Of a stretch of 64,000 nucleotides of DNA, positions 1 through 9,865 are shown piece after piece. The notes beneath the pieces are model-generated. The model was given only the letters and a program-made list of their open reading frames with translations, ran no database searches and had not been told where the DNA came from. How positions within the stretch are numbered: position 1 is the first letter of the stretch; every line of letters begins with the position of its first letter. This DNA comes from Azolla caroliniana (lineage: Eukaryota > Polypodiophyta): positions 4,588,001-4,652,000 of the forward strand of contig JBHGNT010000008.1 in assembly GCA_043228905.1 (NCBI GenBank), read 5' to 3'. The position numbers and the translations under genes were made by a program.

Positions 1-33
1 GCGTTGCGCACACTGAAGGTGCTCCTCGGTAGG

Positions 34-3000
34 TCACGCCATGAACTGACTGATCACTCCGACCGGATAACTAAGGTCGGGTCGGGTGATGGTCAAGTAT
101 ATGAGGCTTTCGACAATTTGTCGGAACCTCGTCGGGTCGCATACCTTTCCCGTATCGGGTCGAAGCTTGACGGTTCTGTCTAGAGGAGTCGAGACTGACT
201 TACAGTCGGCCATCCCGAATTTGAAGAGCATACTCAGCACGTAGTGACGTTGGTTGATCAATATGCCTTTGGAGGTACAGATCACTTCGATCCCGAGGAA
301 GAAATGAAGGTCCCCTAGATCCTTCATGTCGAACGATGCCGCAAGCTGGAACTTCACGCGGTCAATTTCACGTAGGTCGGTGCCGGTGATGACCAAGTCA
401 TCAACACATAGTAAAATACTAACCGGTCCGAGTCGACCTTTCCGGATGAACAGGGAAGAGTCCGATTTTGACGTGACGAAGCCCATCCGACGCAGTTGTT
501 GCGTGATCTTCGCGTTCCAGGCACACGAGGCTTGCTTCAGTCCGTAAAGGGACTTCTTCAGTCGGCATACTGCCGAGGAGTTCGTTCCGGAGTGAAAATC
601 GGGGGGTTGTACCATGTACACCTGTTCCTCAAGGTCACCTTGCAGGAACGCATTCTTTACATCCATCTGATGTAAGTGCCACCCCTTCACCGCAGCTACT
701 GCGAACAAAACACGGACGGTCATCATTTTCGTGACCGGCGCAAACGTCTCATCGTAGTCGATGCCGTGTTTTTGCGCGTATCCCTTTGCAACTAGCCGAG
801 CTTTGTACCGGTTGACCATGCCATCGGTGTTATACTTGACCTTGTACACCCACCTACACCCGATCGGTTTTACCCCTCTTGGTGCGTCAACCAGGTCCCA
901 GGTCTCGTTCTCCGCCAATGCGTGCATCTCTTCCTCCATCGCGGCACGCCAATTCGCGTCTTTAGCCGCTTCTGTGTAGCTCTCCGGCTCACGCACTTCC
1001 GCTACAGGGGTCATGTACGCATAATGATGCGCCATGTACTCGTTGTATCCGAACCGCAAAACAGGGTTCTTCTGGCGGGTAGATCGGCGTAATCTCACAT
1101 TAGCCGATGTCAAGGCCTTCTCGGTCGATGCGGTCTTCACCTTTAAAGACCCGTCACCGGTTCCCTCGGAGTCGGACTCGCGTCGTTCTGACTCGTTCCT
1201 ATCCGTGCCGGAATCCGACACCTTTTTCTTCCCTTTCTCTTTGCGCGTAAGCCATCTCCTCGGCTTCCTGCGCGGGGAATGCACGGCCGAGTCTCCACTA
1301 CTCGCCGGCTCTTCATTGGACTGGTCATACCGACTCAGTCATCTAATCGGTCCATTTAAACGGAGTGAAATCGGACTCTCTTCGCGGGTCTCGATTTCGG
1401 GCTCATCCGGAGGCATCTCGGCCTCGCTAACCTCATCGTTAGAGCTCGGATTGGAGCCGGGGTTCGGAGTCGGGGGCTGGTACCAGGACGCGGACTCGTC
1501 AAACACAACGTCGCGGCTAACACGCGCTTGTTTGGTGTGAGGGTTATAGCACTTATAACCCTTCTACTCGTCCGAGTAACCGACCAAGATGCATTTCTCG
1601 ACCTTTGCGTCCAGCTTCCTCCTTTTCTCCTTCGGTACATGCACATACGCAATGCTACCGAACACCCTCAAGTGTCGCAAGTTCGGCTTCGTTCCGAAGT
1701 ACAACTCGTGCGCCGACACTTTGTCTCCGATCCGGTTCTGGATGTATACCGCGGTTCTTACCGCCTCGGCCCAGTAGAACTTGGGCAAGCTGTTCTCCTC
1801 CAACATTGCCCGTGCCGCTTCCACAACTGACCGATTCTTCCTCTCGGCCACGCCGTTCTGCTCTGGCGTGTATCTACAACTGAATTCGCGCTGAATTCCC
1901 ATTTGTTGTAGATAACTGTTGAATTCACCAGAAAAGTACTCTTTCCTGCCATCCGACCGCAGGCACTTGATCTTTCGTCCCGTTTCCGTTTCCACGAACC
2001 CTTTGAGGTCCCGGAAACAGTCGAAGACTTCGCTCTTCCTCTCAATGAGGTAGATCCATGTGTGCCGCGTGTGGTCGTCAATGAAGGAGACGAAATATTA
2101 GCTCCCGCCAAGACTAACGTTTTGTGCCGGCCCCCACACATCGGAGTGTATAAGGTCGAGCTTGTTCCGGCTCCGGTTTTGCTCGTTGGGGAAAGGAAGT
2201 CGGTGTTGCTTCCCGAGCTGGCAGGCTTCACAAATTTGTGCCTTTCGGCCACTAAATTTGGGCAATCCGAACACTACCTGTTTCGATTGCAGATCTTGAA
2301 GCTGCTGGTAGTTGACGTGGCCTATCCGCTTGTGCCACAAGTAGATGTCCGACTCGGTTTTTCTTCCCTTCGCGAACATTGCGGTGCCGCCGTTAGTGGA
2401 GTCGAGGATGAACATCCTCCCGTCTCTGCGCCCTTGCACAATCACACGGCCTTCTTCCTCAATGAAGCACCCGAGGTGTGTAAACCGAACCTCCATCCCT
2501 TGGTCGACGATCTGTCCGACCGAGACCAAGTTCTTCGTGATTGTCGGAACGTGCAGCACGGTCATGAGTTTCCCTTTCTGCCCAACATGGCTAAGGGGAA
2601 CTTCTCCGACATTCGCGATCGGATGCGGAGTGTCGTCTCCAGTTGCGACTACTCCAGGTTGTATCAGTTTTCCAAGGTACGAGAACCACTCCTTATGGCT
2701 CGTCATGTGCTTTAACGCGCCGGAGTCTACATACCACACCTCGTCTGATCTCGGGGTGGTCTGTTTCATTGAGTTTGCTTCGTGTCTCGTCACGAAGGCA
2801 GACCCTTCTCCGGCTCTCCCGGAGTCTTCGGTGTAGTGCGATCGCTGCCGATTTCCCTTGTTGGTATGTCTGGAGCCGTTTCCGGAACCGGTTCTCTCCG
2901 AATCGGCGCGCTTCTTCCAGCACTCACTTTCCCTATGGCCTTTCTTGCCACAGTACTAGCACTCCGCGATGGCCTTCCCTTGCCAGTCCTCATCGCTTCG

Positions 3001-3738
3001 ACTCCCCCTATTTCCGGAGGGTCCGGAGTTGCTGTCGGCATCACTTCGGTGCCTTCTTCCTTGATTTCGTCAGCCACCTCCATTGCGCGCCGACTCGCCT
3101 CGTCCACGGGGCCTATCTCCCCCCGTGTACAGCATTCTACTATCGGTGTGCGTGCTTGTAGACGCACCCGCGTGGTTCTCCTCTACCAGGAGCATTGACT
3201 GTAAATCGAAAAAGAATGGCGTATTCTCCCGGGTACACACAGCCGTTCGGAACGCTCCGAACTTCGACGCCAAACCTCTGAGACAGATCTGGACCATCTC
3301 GCTCTCCTTGATGTTCACCTCTATGGAGGCGAGGGAGTCAAAGATATCCTTGATCTTCGAGGTATAGTCTGCCACCGACAAGTCGCGTTGTCGTAGGTTG
3401 CTCAACTCCTCTCGGGGCTGAAGCTTCCTGGATCTGGTGCTCGCGGCGAAAATCTTCTTCAAATTTTCCCACGCACCCTTCGGCGTCTTTGCATCCCGAA
3501 CATAGCTCAACAACTGCTCGCCCACACACGACGCGAAGCAGTATAATACCCTGCTCGCCGATTGCTCCCACAACGGGAAGTCTCTGTGTGTCGATTCGGG
3601 TGCCGCGTCATTAGCTCCTTCGACATAACTCCAATAGCTGTGCCCGAGCAGGTACTGGTGCATCTTGTAGGACCAAGACGCGTAGTTGGTTCTGTCGAGC
3701 TTCTCTATTGGAAGTGAGCTCGCCATGCCTCTATCCAT
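34..3738 (-). pseudogene. Copia gag-pol polyprotein, single frame with several stop codons
   Basis: The start is the ATG at 3736-3738 (MDRGMASSLPIEKLDRTNYA), just after the primer site. One reading frame covers everything down to 34. It holds a UBN2-type gag, a zinc knuckle (C..YCGKKGHRESEC), an aspartic protease with VDSGA, an integrase with the HHCC region and the NGVAER segment holding the catalytic Glu, and an RT with QMDVKNAFLQGD and CVDDLV. In-frame stops include 3070-3072 (TGA), 2956-2958 (TAG, inside the zinc knuckle), 2098-2100 (TAA), 1564-1566 (TAG) and 34-36 (TGA), with more between 1284 and 1564. No frameshift is needed, so decay is by point mutation. In the family this polyprotein supplies capsid, protease, integrase and RT/RNase H for cytoplasmic reverse transcription and nuclear integration; this copy cannot make it whole. 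Confidence 0.92.
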
Positions 3739-3798
3739 CGTTCTTCTTGTTCTTCTTCGTCAAGCTGTGTCGGCTGCAAAGAGGTTCTCAACCCTTGC

Positions 3799-3810
3799 GC
3801 TCTGATACCA
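3799..3810 (-). other. Primer binding site, tRNA-iMet type
   Basis: The minus strand reads TGGTATCAGAGC immediately after the LTR end. This is the standard Copia primer site complementary to the 3' end of initiator tRNA-Met. It fixes the LTR boundary at 3811. Confidence 0.92.
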
Positions 3811-4214
3811 TGTAAAAAGTAACATGCGGAAGCAAGTATGAAGACCGAACAGAAGGAAGAAAACTCAGGTTTAATGGAGAGCTTGAGCTTACGCAGTATA
3901 CGCGGGAGAGACAGAGAGAGTGAGAGAGAAAATACAAGAACTATATTCAACAACACTCAATCTCGATACAACGCTCTATACATATGTGTGTTCCATGAAC
4001 ACTTTTATACAAGTCCTCGAAGGACTGACTGAAGTACTGACCGTACTTCAATGCTCTTTAAGAGCTCCTACACTAACTCCCAAATATATTCCTCACGGAA
4101 TATCTTTCCTAACGGCCTCCCGGTTTACACACTCGACCTAACTGATCGGTCCCAACCGATCCGGTCCTCGGCTTCTTCAGCCGATCTGGCCGATGTTGAG
4201 CTTGTCTCTCAACA
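3811..4214 (-). repeat. 5' LTR of Copia 1 (about 404 bp)
   Basis: The plus strand starts TGTAAAAAG and ends CTCTCAACA, giving the TG...CA ends expected of an LTR. One edge is set by the primer site and the other by the abrupt change to gypsy gag coding at 4215. The second LTR is outside the window, so identity between the two LTRs cannot be compared. Confidence 0.8.
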
Positions 4215-4499
4215 CTCGTTTTGGATCTCCATGATGCGCTCGTGGATCCCTGGTTCCACCACACATTTGAAGCTAGAAATTTGTTTGAGATTATTGACGT
4301 CCCTTTGTTGCATCTCGTTCTGATAGGTAGCAAGAAAATCCGTGATGTTCTTGCCACGAAATCATCCAACTATCTCGATCGTACGATCAACAGCTTTGTC
4401 AATTAAAGCTTCTCGATCTCTCACCTTCAGCATGTATTCCACTACCGGCAACATGCCTTTCATTAATTCCTCTCCTTGAGTTCCGCTTGTGGAAGCCAT
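4215..4499 (-). pseudogene. Gypsy (C) gag N-terminus, cut by Copia 1
   Basis: The minus-strand ATG at 4497-4499 opens a reading MASTSGTQGEELMKG followed by a stretch resembling the gag of gypsy A at 31371-32123. Both share the pattern DR.IE.IV..F.GKN.T..L..Y..EM..RD. There is one in-frame TGA, at 4367-4369, between IVG and FRGKN. The reading breaks at 4214 where the Copia LTR begins, and the remainder presumably lies left of the window. This is a gag of the same family as gypsy A, more decayed. Confidence 0.75.
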
Positions 4500-4529
4500 C
4501 GTTCCACTTGATATCCTCCCTACCGCCTC

Positions 4530-4547
4530 TTTCACGTCGGGTTCACC
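4530..4547 (-). other. Primer binding site of gypsy C
   Basis: The minus strand reads GGTGAACCCGACGTGAA, nearly the same as the primer site of gypsy A at 32147-32164. An LTR-like start (plus strand TGTCGTG) follows at 4557. The shared primer site and LTR terminus link the two elements. The matching tRNA was not identified. Confidence 0.65.
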
Positions 4548-4999
4548 GCTTAATTATGTCGTGAAAATCCGTCACTATGTGCGGATCGTGAGACGGAACC
4601 GTCCGGGTTCTGGACTAGAAGGATTTAGTGCAACACGTACAACACAAGCAAGTTTTAAGCATAAGACAAGTGGGAGAGACAAATCATTAGTTTATTGCAA
4701 AGAAAATCGATTCTTTATAATTTTAGAATCGTGTTACAATGGGTTGGGTATGGAAATGAGAGATTAATTTTTCAAAGAAAGGAGCCAACAACCATGCAAG
4801 GAGTGGTCTGATATGAATACCAGAGATAATTTTTGACAAGAAAGATCAAGTAAAACAAAGCTAGGAATTTGATATCAATATGTGAGATTATTTGTTTCTC
4901 GAATTCGAAAGGGAAGAAGAAGGAAGAAAAAAAAACTAGGAGGGAAGAAAATGGGACATATCTCCAGCTCTTTGTTGATCCCCCTCCCCAATGTTACTT

Positions 5000-5112
5000 T
5001 GCATGCCCACTTTTAGTTGCATAGCCTCTATTCTTAGTTGCGTGCTTCCATTTTTAGATGCATGCCTTTTACTTTTAGTTGCATGGCCTTGGGTTTTAGT
5101 TGCATGCGACCG
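5000..5112. repeat. Short tandem repeat, about 20-23 bp, 5 units
   Basis: Five diverged units are built on the core TTTTAGTTGCATGCC. No coding function is seen. Confidence 0.75.
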
Positions 5113-5149
5113 TTCGTATAATTTGGCCAAATGACCCAATCATCCATAA

Positions 5150-5402
5150 AGTTTAGCCCGTGTGCAATCCGTACGTGCGTCGCAACCAAACTGTAGACGC
5201 GTCCGTGCGCAAAAGTCCCAACCGTGTAGTGTACACATCCACGCATACGCATGTCCCGATCGTGTCGTGTACGCATCTGCGCGGAAAAGTCCCAACCGCG
5301 CTGCAGTGTACGCATGCACGCGTCCCGACCGCGCCGTGTAGGCATCCGTGTGCTCGTCCGCACAGACGCGTCCATCCGACGTGTACTCCGAAAACGTCCA
5401 CA
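5150..5402. repeat. GC/CpG-rich degenerate repeat
   Basis: Imperfect units of the type CCCGAYCGTGTCGTGTACGCAT recur together with AAAAGTCCCAACCG. The block is much richer in CpG than its flanks. Both strands are open over about 300 bp, but the translations are low-complexity and look like no known protein. Confidence 0.6.
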
Positions 5403-5496
5403 TTCGAAAACTTTACACTCACATAACTTGATACTTGTTTATCCATTTCATGCGTAGTAAAATACACTATGAAGCTCTTGAAGACATCTATTTATA

Positions 5497-5910
5497 TGAA
5501 AAACCACATGACAACAGTCTTCCATTCGTGTCCCGGTCGGATCCACACGAGGTTATATGCTGCTCATAAGTCGATTTTTGTAAAAAACGTGGCACCATTT
5601 ACATGTTCTACTTAAGTAATTATTTTACTAGTTTTCATATCGTGTGTGAAAAACCACATGACAACAGTCTTCCATTCGTGTCCTAGTCGGATCCACACGA
5701 GGTTATATGCTGCTCATAAGTCGATTTTTGTAAACAACATGGCACCATTTACACGTTCTACTTAAATAATTATTTTACTAGTTTTCATATCGTGTGTGAA
5801 AAACCACATGACAACAGTCTTCCATTCGTGTCCCGGTCGGATCCACACGAGGTTATATGCTGCTCATAAGTCGATTTTTGTAAAAACGTGGCACCATTTA
5901 CACGTTCTAA
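5497..5910. repeat. Tandem repeat, 150-bp period, 2.7 copies
   Basis: Units start near AAACCACATGACAACAG at 5501, 5651 and 5801, exactly 150 bp apart. They are nearly identical; a few single-base differences are visible. The last copy runs into gypsy RT coding sequence at its right end. Confidence 0.93.
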
Positions 5911-6290
5911 AAGACTTGATATAAGGGGAAGTGCATACCTATTCCTGATGGTGACCTTATTCAAGCTGCGGTAATCAACGAAGAGACAAAGGGATCCATC
6001 TTTCTTCTTGACAAAGAAAATGGGTGCACCGGCCGAAGATTTTGAATGACGAATAAACCCGCTTGCCAAATTCTCCTCTATGTAGGCTAGAAGGACTTCC
6101 AACTCGGTTGGTGAAAAGTTGTAAATCGGTCCCCACGGTGGCTCTTTTCCTAGTTGTAAATCGATGGGACAATCATAGGGACGATGATGAGGAAGAGTAC
6201 CGGCTTTTAACTTGTCAAATACATCGGCAAAAGGATTATATTTGGCGGGAAGTTGAACTAAGGATTCTTTCTTAATAGTGTTGGAAGAAG
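5895..6290 (-). pseudogene. Gypsy (chromovirus-like) reverse transcriptase fragment
   Basis: Minus-strand reading from 6290 gives the stretch before the RT fingers (LPAKY.PFADVF.KLKAG.LP..RPYDCPIDL) and then ENLASGFIR, GAPIFFVKKKDGSL, FVDYRSLNKVTIRNRY and LPLI..LLERVNGA. This is the N-terminal third of a Ty3/gypsy RT. The frame is open, but the domain stops at about 5895 where the 150-bp tandem repeat begins. The palm with the catalytic Asp pair is absent, so this is a fragment. Confidence 0.88.
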
Positions 6291-6299
6291 TATTGATAT

Positions 6300-7156
6300 T
6301 GCAAAGGGCGAAAATTTCCGATGCTTATCACCAGTTGCAAACAGAGGACATTGCCGCCAGGGAACGACAACGGGACGCTTGGAGATAGGAAATTGACGAA
6401 ACTGTAACTCAGCTCACCAAACATTACGAGCAAAAACAATCTCGCTCGTAATCGCAAAAGCAAAAGATAACCAAACTACTCTAGCGCTCCTCGTCCGCAA
6501 ATGCCAAGAAGATGCCAAGGCCGCAAGGGAGGAAGTGGAAGTTCACCGAGCTAGCATCGGCATGGACGATACTAAAATAAAGATCATGATCAACAAGTAT
6601 CGCCAGCAATTCACCAAGAAGATTGAGGAAACGCTCGATCATGTATGGCAGGAATGGTCAGCCCAAGCCGCTGAACTACACATATTACGCGCGGATGCCG
6701 AGAACTGAAGGAAGGAGGGCCGAGGGTTTTACAAGATGGATGACACCAACATCCAAACCCTCCGTGAAGACTTGACTGAGGAATATCATACCTTAGCAGC
6801 ATCCCACGCCGCGACCATCGAGCAACTTCTAGAGGAATTCAACGACGATCAAATGATGTTCCGTTTAGAAGCTGAAGCTTACGAGGAGGAACGCCTAGCT
6901 ACTGTGACTAACAGAGCACCCACGACCGATGAGCACGAACCCGAGCCACCCACCACGGAAGCCAGATAGGAGGAACCCGCCCCTACAGATCCCCACATCA
7001 CAACCGAGCCACAAACTACGACCACGACCCTGCCTGAATCGAAACCAACAGAGGGCGGCACACGCTAAGACACAGCCATCCCCGACTCGGCAGCAAAACA
7101 CCCATCACCAACCCCACGCCCCCGAGGATATCCTCGGCATATTAGAAGAGGATTAA
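6300..7156 (+). pseudogene. Degenerate Glu-rich, coiled-coil-like reading frame
   Basis: Plus-strand frames between about 6310 and 7156 give pieces rich in Glu, Ala, Gln and Lys, for example DIAARERQRDAWR and, from 6736, TLREDLTEEYHTLAAS, then a Pro/Thr-rich tail. Frameshifts and stops separate the pieces. The pattern resembles the coiled-coil N-terminal region of some plant retroelement ORFs, but I do not recognise the family. Confidence 0.4.
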
Positions 7157-7604
7157 AACAAACCCACAAGCCCCTTGTATAAATGGGTAACTTTTGTAAA
7201 CTTTTTCGTTTTTGCAAAATCCGTGGTTATCCCTCCACATTGTCAATCGTGGGTCCGACGGACAAAGTCCTGTCCCACAGGCGTGCCAGGTGTTGTCCAT
7301 AGGCCAGAAATATAAATACATAATATGTAAACTCGCCGGTAGGTTGAAAAGTAGGTGAGGAAATAGGTAGAACTAGAATAAGTCGAGTTTTTAGCCCTCA
7401 CAATCAGCCGATGGCTCAGCTCTGTCTAAAGAAGAGAACTATATAAACCAAGATCTACATACCTCGAAGGGGGGATATCTAGATTATTTAGCAAGGTTAA
7501 TATCGTAGCACTGAGCTCTGCACAAACTGTTTCCGGCCGAGAGCCGTGTATTGTAATCATTGTGAGCTTTCTCATTTAATATAAGGCTCGCTCTTATTGT
7601 TCCT
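7157..7604. other. No gene seen; possible retroelement 3' region
   Basis: The sequence is AT-rich at both ends with a short GC-rich centre. It contains no open frame of note and no clear LTR pair. Confidence 0.4.
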
Positions 7605-8233
7605 TCATGTGTGTATTCTCCCCATACTCGTAAACCGAGCTACATCTATGTCTAACGGGTTGTAGCCCGTGTACGCTCCTCGTTCCCATAACGTCTTCTC
7701 AGTGTAGAAGAGGCTTCCACGTAACACAACCCCTTGATACCAATAGCTTGTGGGCTCATCGAAGGTGTTTCCCCCAGAAACGGTTAACACATAACATATT
7801 TTTTTGACATCAAATCCAATTTGCTTATCTGATGTCACCAAGTTAAATCTAGCCAAACGAATTCTTTGTGGGATTCTTCTAATATGCATAGGGCTTCCAG
7901 ATTTCTCTTCTTGCATAGAAGTTGGTGTCACCTTGTTACTATCCAATTCTTTGTTGTGACCATCGCCCATGATATTTGATGTTTGATTGGCACTACCTTC
8001 ATTCTCCGTATCTTTATTAATATCGTATTCTTCAATAGAGAACTCTTCACATGTGTTGTGGGTGAAGATGACCTCAGACAATATTCTTCGATAGAAAATG
8101 GTGAGTCTGTCGACAGACAATATTCCTCGATAGAAAATGGTGAGTCTGTCGACAGACAATACTCTTCAGTAGAAAATGAAGAGTCTAATGACAAACAATA
8201 TTCTTCAATCGAGAACTGTGAGTCTTCACTCAT
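7605..8233 (-). pseudogene. Copia-like pol linker fragment with 13-residue repeats
   Basis: The minus frames give a repeat-rich start (units like STDSPFSIEEYCL), then an acidic linker and RRIPQRIRLARFNL followed by CYVLTV and DEPTSY. The last part resembles the stretch between integrase and RT in Copia polyproteins. After DEPTSY the sequence changes abruptly at about 7740, where the minus strand reads TGGTATCAAGGGG, a primer-site-like sequence. It looks chimaeric, and the assignment is tentative. Confidence 0.4.
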
Positions 8234-8235
8234 GG
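8077..8235. repeat. 39-bp tandem repeat, 4 units
   Basis: Units begin at 8077, 8116, 8155 and 8194, an exact 39-bp period. The length equals 13 codons, so the reading frame is kept through the array on the minus strand. Units 1 and 2 are nearly identical; units 3 and 4 are diverged. Confidence 0.88.
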
Positions 8236-8239
8236 CTTA

Positions 8240-9100
8240 AGGTCCACATAGAGCTCTTTAAGTTATGTGCTTAGGCTAACATAAAAAACTGATAAGCTCC
8301 TCTCTAAACATAAACTCCTCTCTAAACAGAAGCTCCCTCAATATAATGTCTATATTATTTAATATTATATTAATACAATAAATAAAGATATTATTTTTAA
8401 TATAATAATTGTATTCAACATATTACTTAAACTAGTTTGTATAAAGTTAAATCAAGTAAAATATAATTACAATCATTACCAAGCCACATATATGTTGATT
8501 TAAAGTTAAAATCATTGCTTAATTAATGGCACCCATATTTAATATAGAACTTCTCGGTCATTGGTTCATTCATGCCCACCATTTTAAATATAAGACTTTT
8601 CAAATCATTGGTTCAATCATGGCCACATCTTTACTATAAAGCATTTAAGAGTCATAAAAATGTTGCTTTGAGTATTCAATCATTGGTTCATTCATGAACA
8701 TCTATCATTGCTTCCTTCATGACCTTCAAAGTCATTGTATGTTAGTTTGACTATAAAATAATCATTAATATGTTAGTTTGAGTATTTAATCATTGATGCT
8801 TTATTAGAGAGTGATTGGTACACTCATGATTAGGTACTAAATAAAGTAACTTTGGTTAAAGTTATTGTGGTTACTAACTAACTAACCTTAAGGTTGCCAA
8901 CCCTGGTTAAAGTGATTGTGGTTACTTTAACCATTGTGGTTAATCCCTATAAATAGGAAGACCTCCTCATATTTCAATCACACGAAGCACACGTTGTTGT
9001 AGTGTATTTCGTACACTACGTGAAAATAATATAAAATAACCGATTGAATAAATATGAAAAAAAGAAAAGAAGAAAATATCAAAATAAGCATTACATGCAT
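8240..9100. other. AT-rich sequence, no gene seen
   Basis: It contains repeated phrases such as 'tcattggttcattcatg' (around 8560, 8600 and 8680) and 'ggttaaagt'. There is no open frame of useful length. A TATA-like 'ctataaatagg' lies at about 8948, so this may be the U3 part of an unrecognised LTR. Confidence 0.4.
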
Positions 9101-9102
9101 AG

Positions 9103-9172
9103 GGCAAGATTCAAACCTTGCACCTCCATGTTAATAATGTAATGTCTTGCCATTGCACTAGCATTTCATTAG
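9103..9172 (-). repeat. tRNA-derived SINE-like head
   Basis: The minus strand has an A-box-like TAGTGCAATGGCAAG and, about 25 bp on, a B-box-like GGTTTGAATCTTGCC. This is the usual look of a decayed plant SINE head. No poly-A or duplication was found. Confidence 0.4.
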
Positions 9173-9459
9173 TGTTAAAAAGTAGATGTTCCACATAGAA
9201 AGGTTAGTTCACCTAGGATAAACTTTAGTTAAAAGAAAACGCATGCTAAAAGAAAAAGCTACGCATGCACATCTAGCGTGCATGAACGCTATAGTTGATA
9301 AAAAACGCACAAGTTAGAAAAAGCATGATCACTTTAGATAAAGCATATAGTCTATCTATAGGAAAAGCATGGAGTCTATAGTTAGAGAAGAAAAAGCATG
9401 GATTGCTAAGACTCCCTCATCACTACATAAGGATGGGGAGCACAATGTAATGGGGGGGG

Positions 9460-9746
9460 TGTGAAATATTTGGGAAATTGGATATATTTCCTAAAACACC
9501 TATAATTAATAAATTATATTCGGGGGATTCACGAAGGTTTCCATATCTCTCGCTTCCAATCTATGATAAATTGTAATTAGGATTCTAAATATTGATTAAT
9601 CTAATACATTATACTTGTGGGATTCACAAGTTTCTATCTCTCTTTCTAATAATCTATCCATAACTATAAACTTGTCTCAAATTTTTCCTCCTCCTAGTCC
9701 AAAACCCCAGTGGTTCCCACCCGACTCACACAACAATCTGGCGCCG
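9460..9746 (+). repeat. LTR-like leader with TGGCGCC primer-site motif
   Basis: A G8 tract ends at 9459. The segment then starts TGTGAAAT and ends ACTCACACA (about 9732), and TGGCGCCG follows at 9739-9746. Plant gypsy elements often have TGGCGCC a few bases after the LTR. No second copy of this LTR was found in the window, and the match to a tRNA end beyond eight bases is poor. The methyltransferase gene's start codon lies 120 bp downstream. Confidence 0.45.
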
Positions 9747-9865
9747 AAAGGCACAACAACGCACAGAACAAAGCACAAGAGCACAAGAGCACACAGAGCA
9801 AACAAAGCACACAGAGCACGAAGCACCAAACTGAGATCTCCCCCTAAGCATCGACAACGTCCACC

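Larger units (their letters stand above)
1..4214 (-). mobile_element. Copia LTR retrotransposon 1, 3' part outside window
   Basis: This is a Ty1/copia element read on the minus strand. From right to left it has an LTR (3811-4214), a tRNA-iMet primer site (3799-3810), then gag, protease, integrase and reverse transcriptase in the order typical of Copia. The RNase H part and the 3' LTR lie beyond position 1. The LTR abuts gypsy-type gag sequence at 4215, so the element inserted into an older gypsy copy. The other target-site duplication cannot be checked from this window. Confidence 0.93.
4557..5496 (-). repeat. Probable LTR of gypsy C and unassigned sequence
   Basis: The segment begins TGTCGTG, the same terminus as the gypsy A LTR. 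No clear CACGACA end was found, so the right edge is not known. It contains two internally repetitive blocks, listed separately, and no convincing gene. Confidence 0.45.

Noticed and set aside
1034-3161. Plus-strand frames over the Copia 1 pol
   Set aside because: Shadows of the minus-strand polyprotein.
5034-5467. Several overlapping frames of about 100 codons on both strands
   Set aside because: They lie in CpG-rich repeat DNA where stop codons are scarce; the translations look like no protein.
7605-8159. Independent host gene
   Set aside because: The resemblance is to a Copia linker, and the frame runs into a primer-site-like junction; no start or intron structure.
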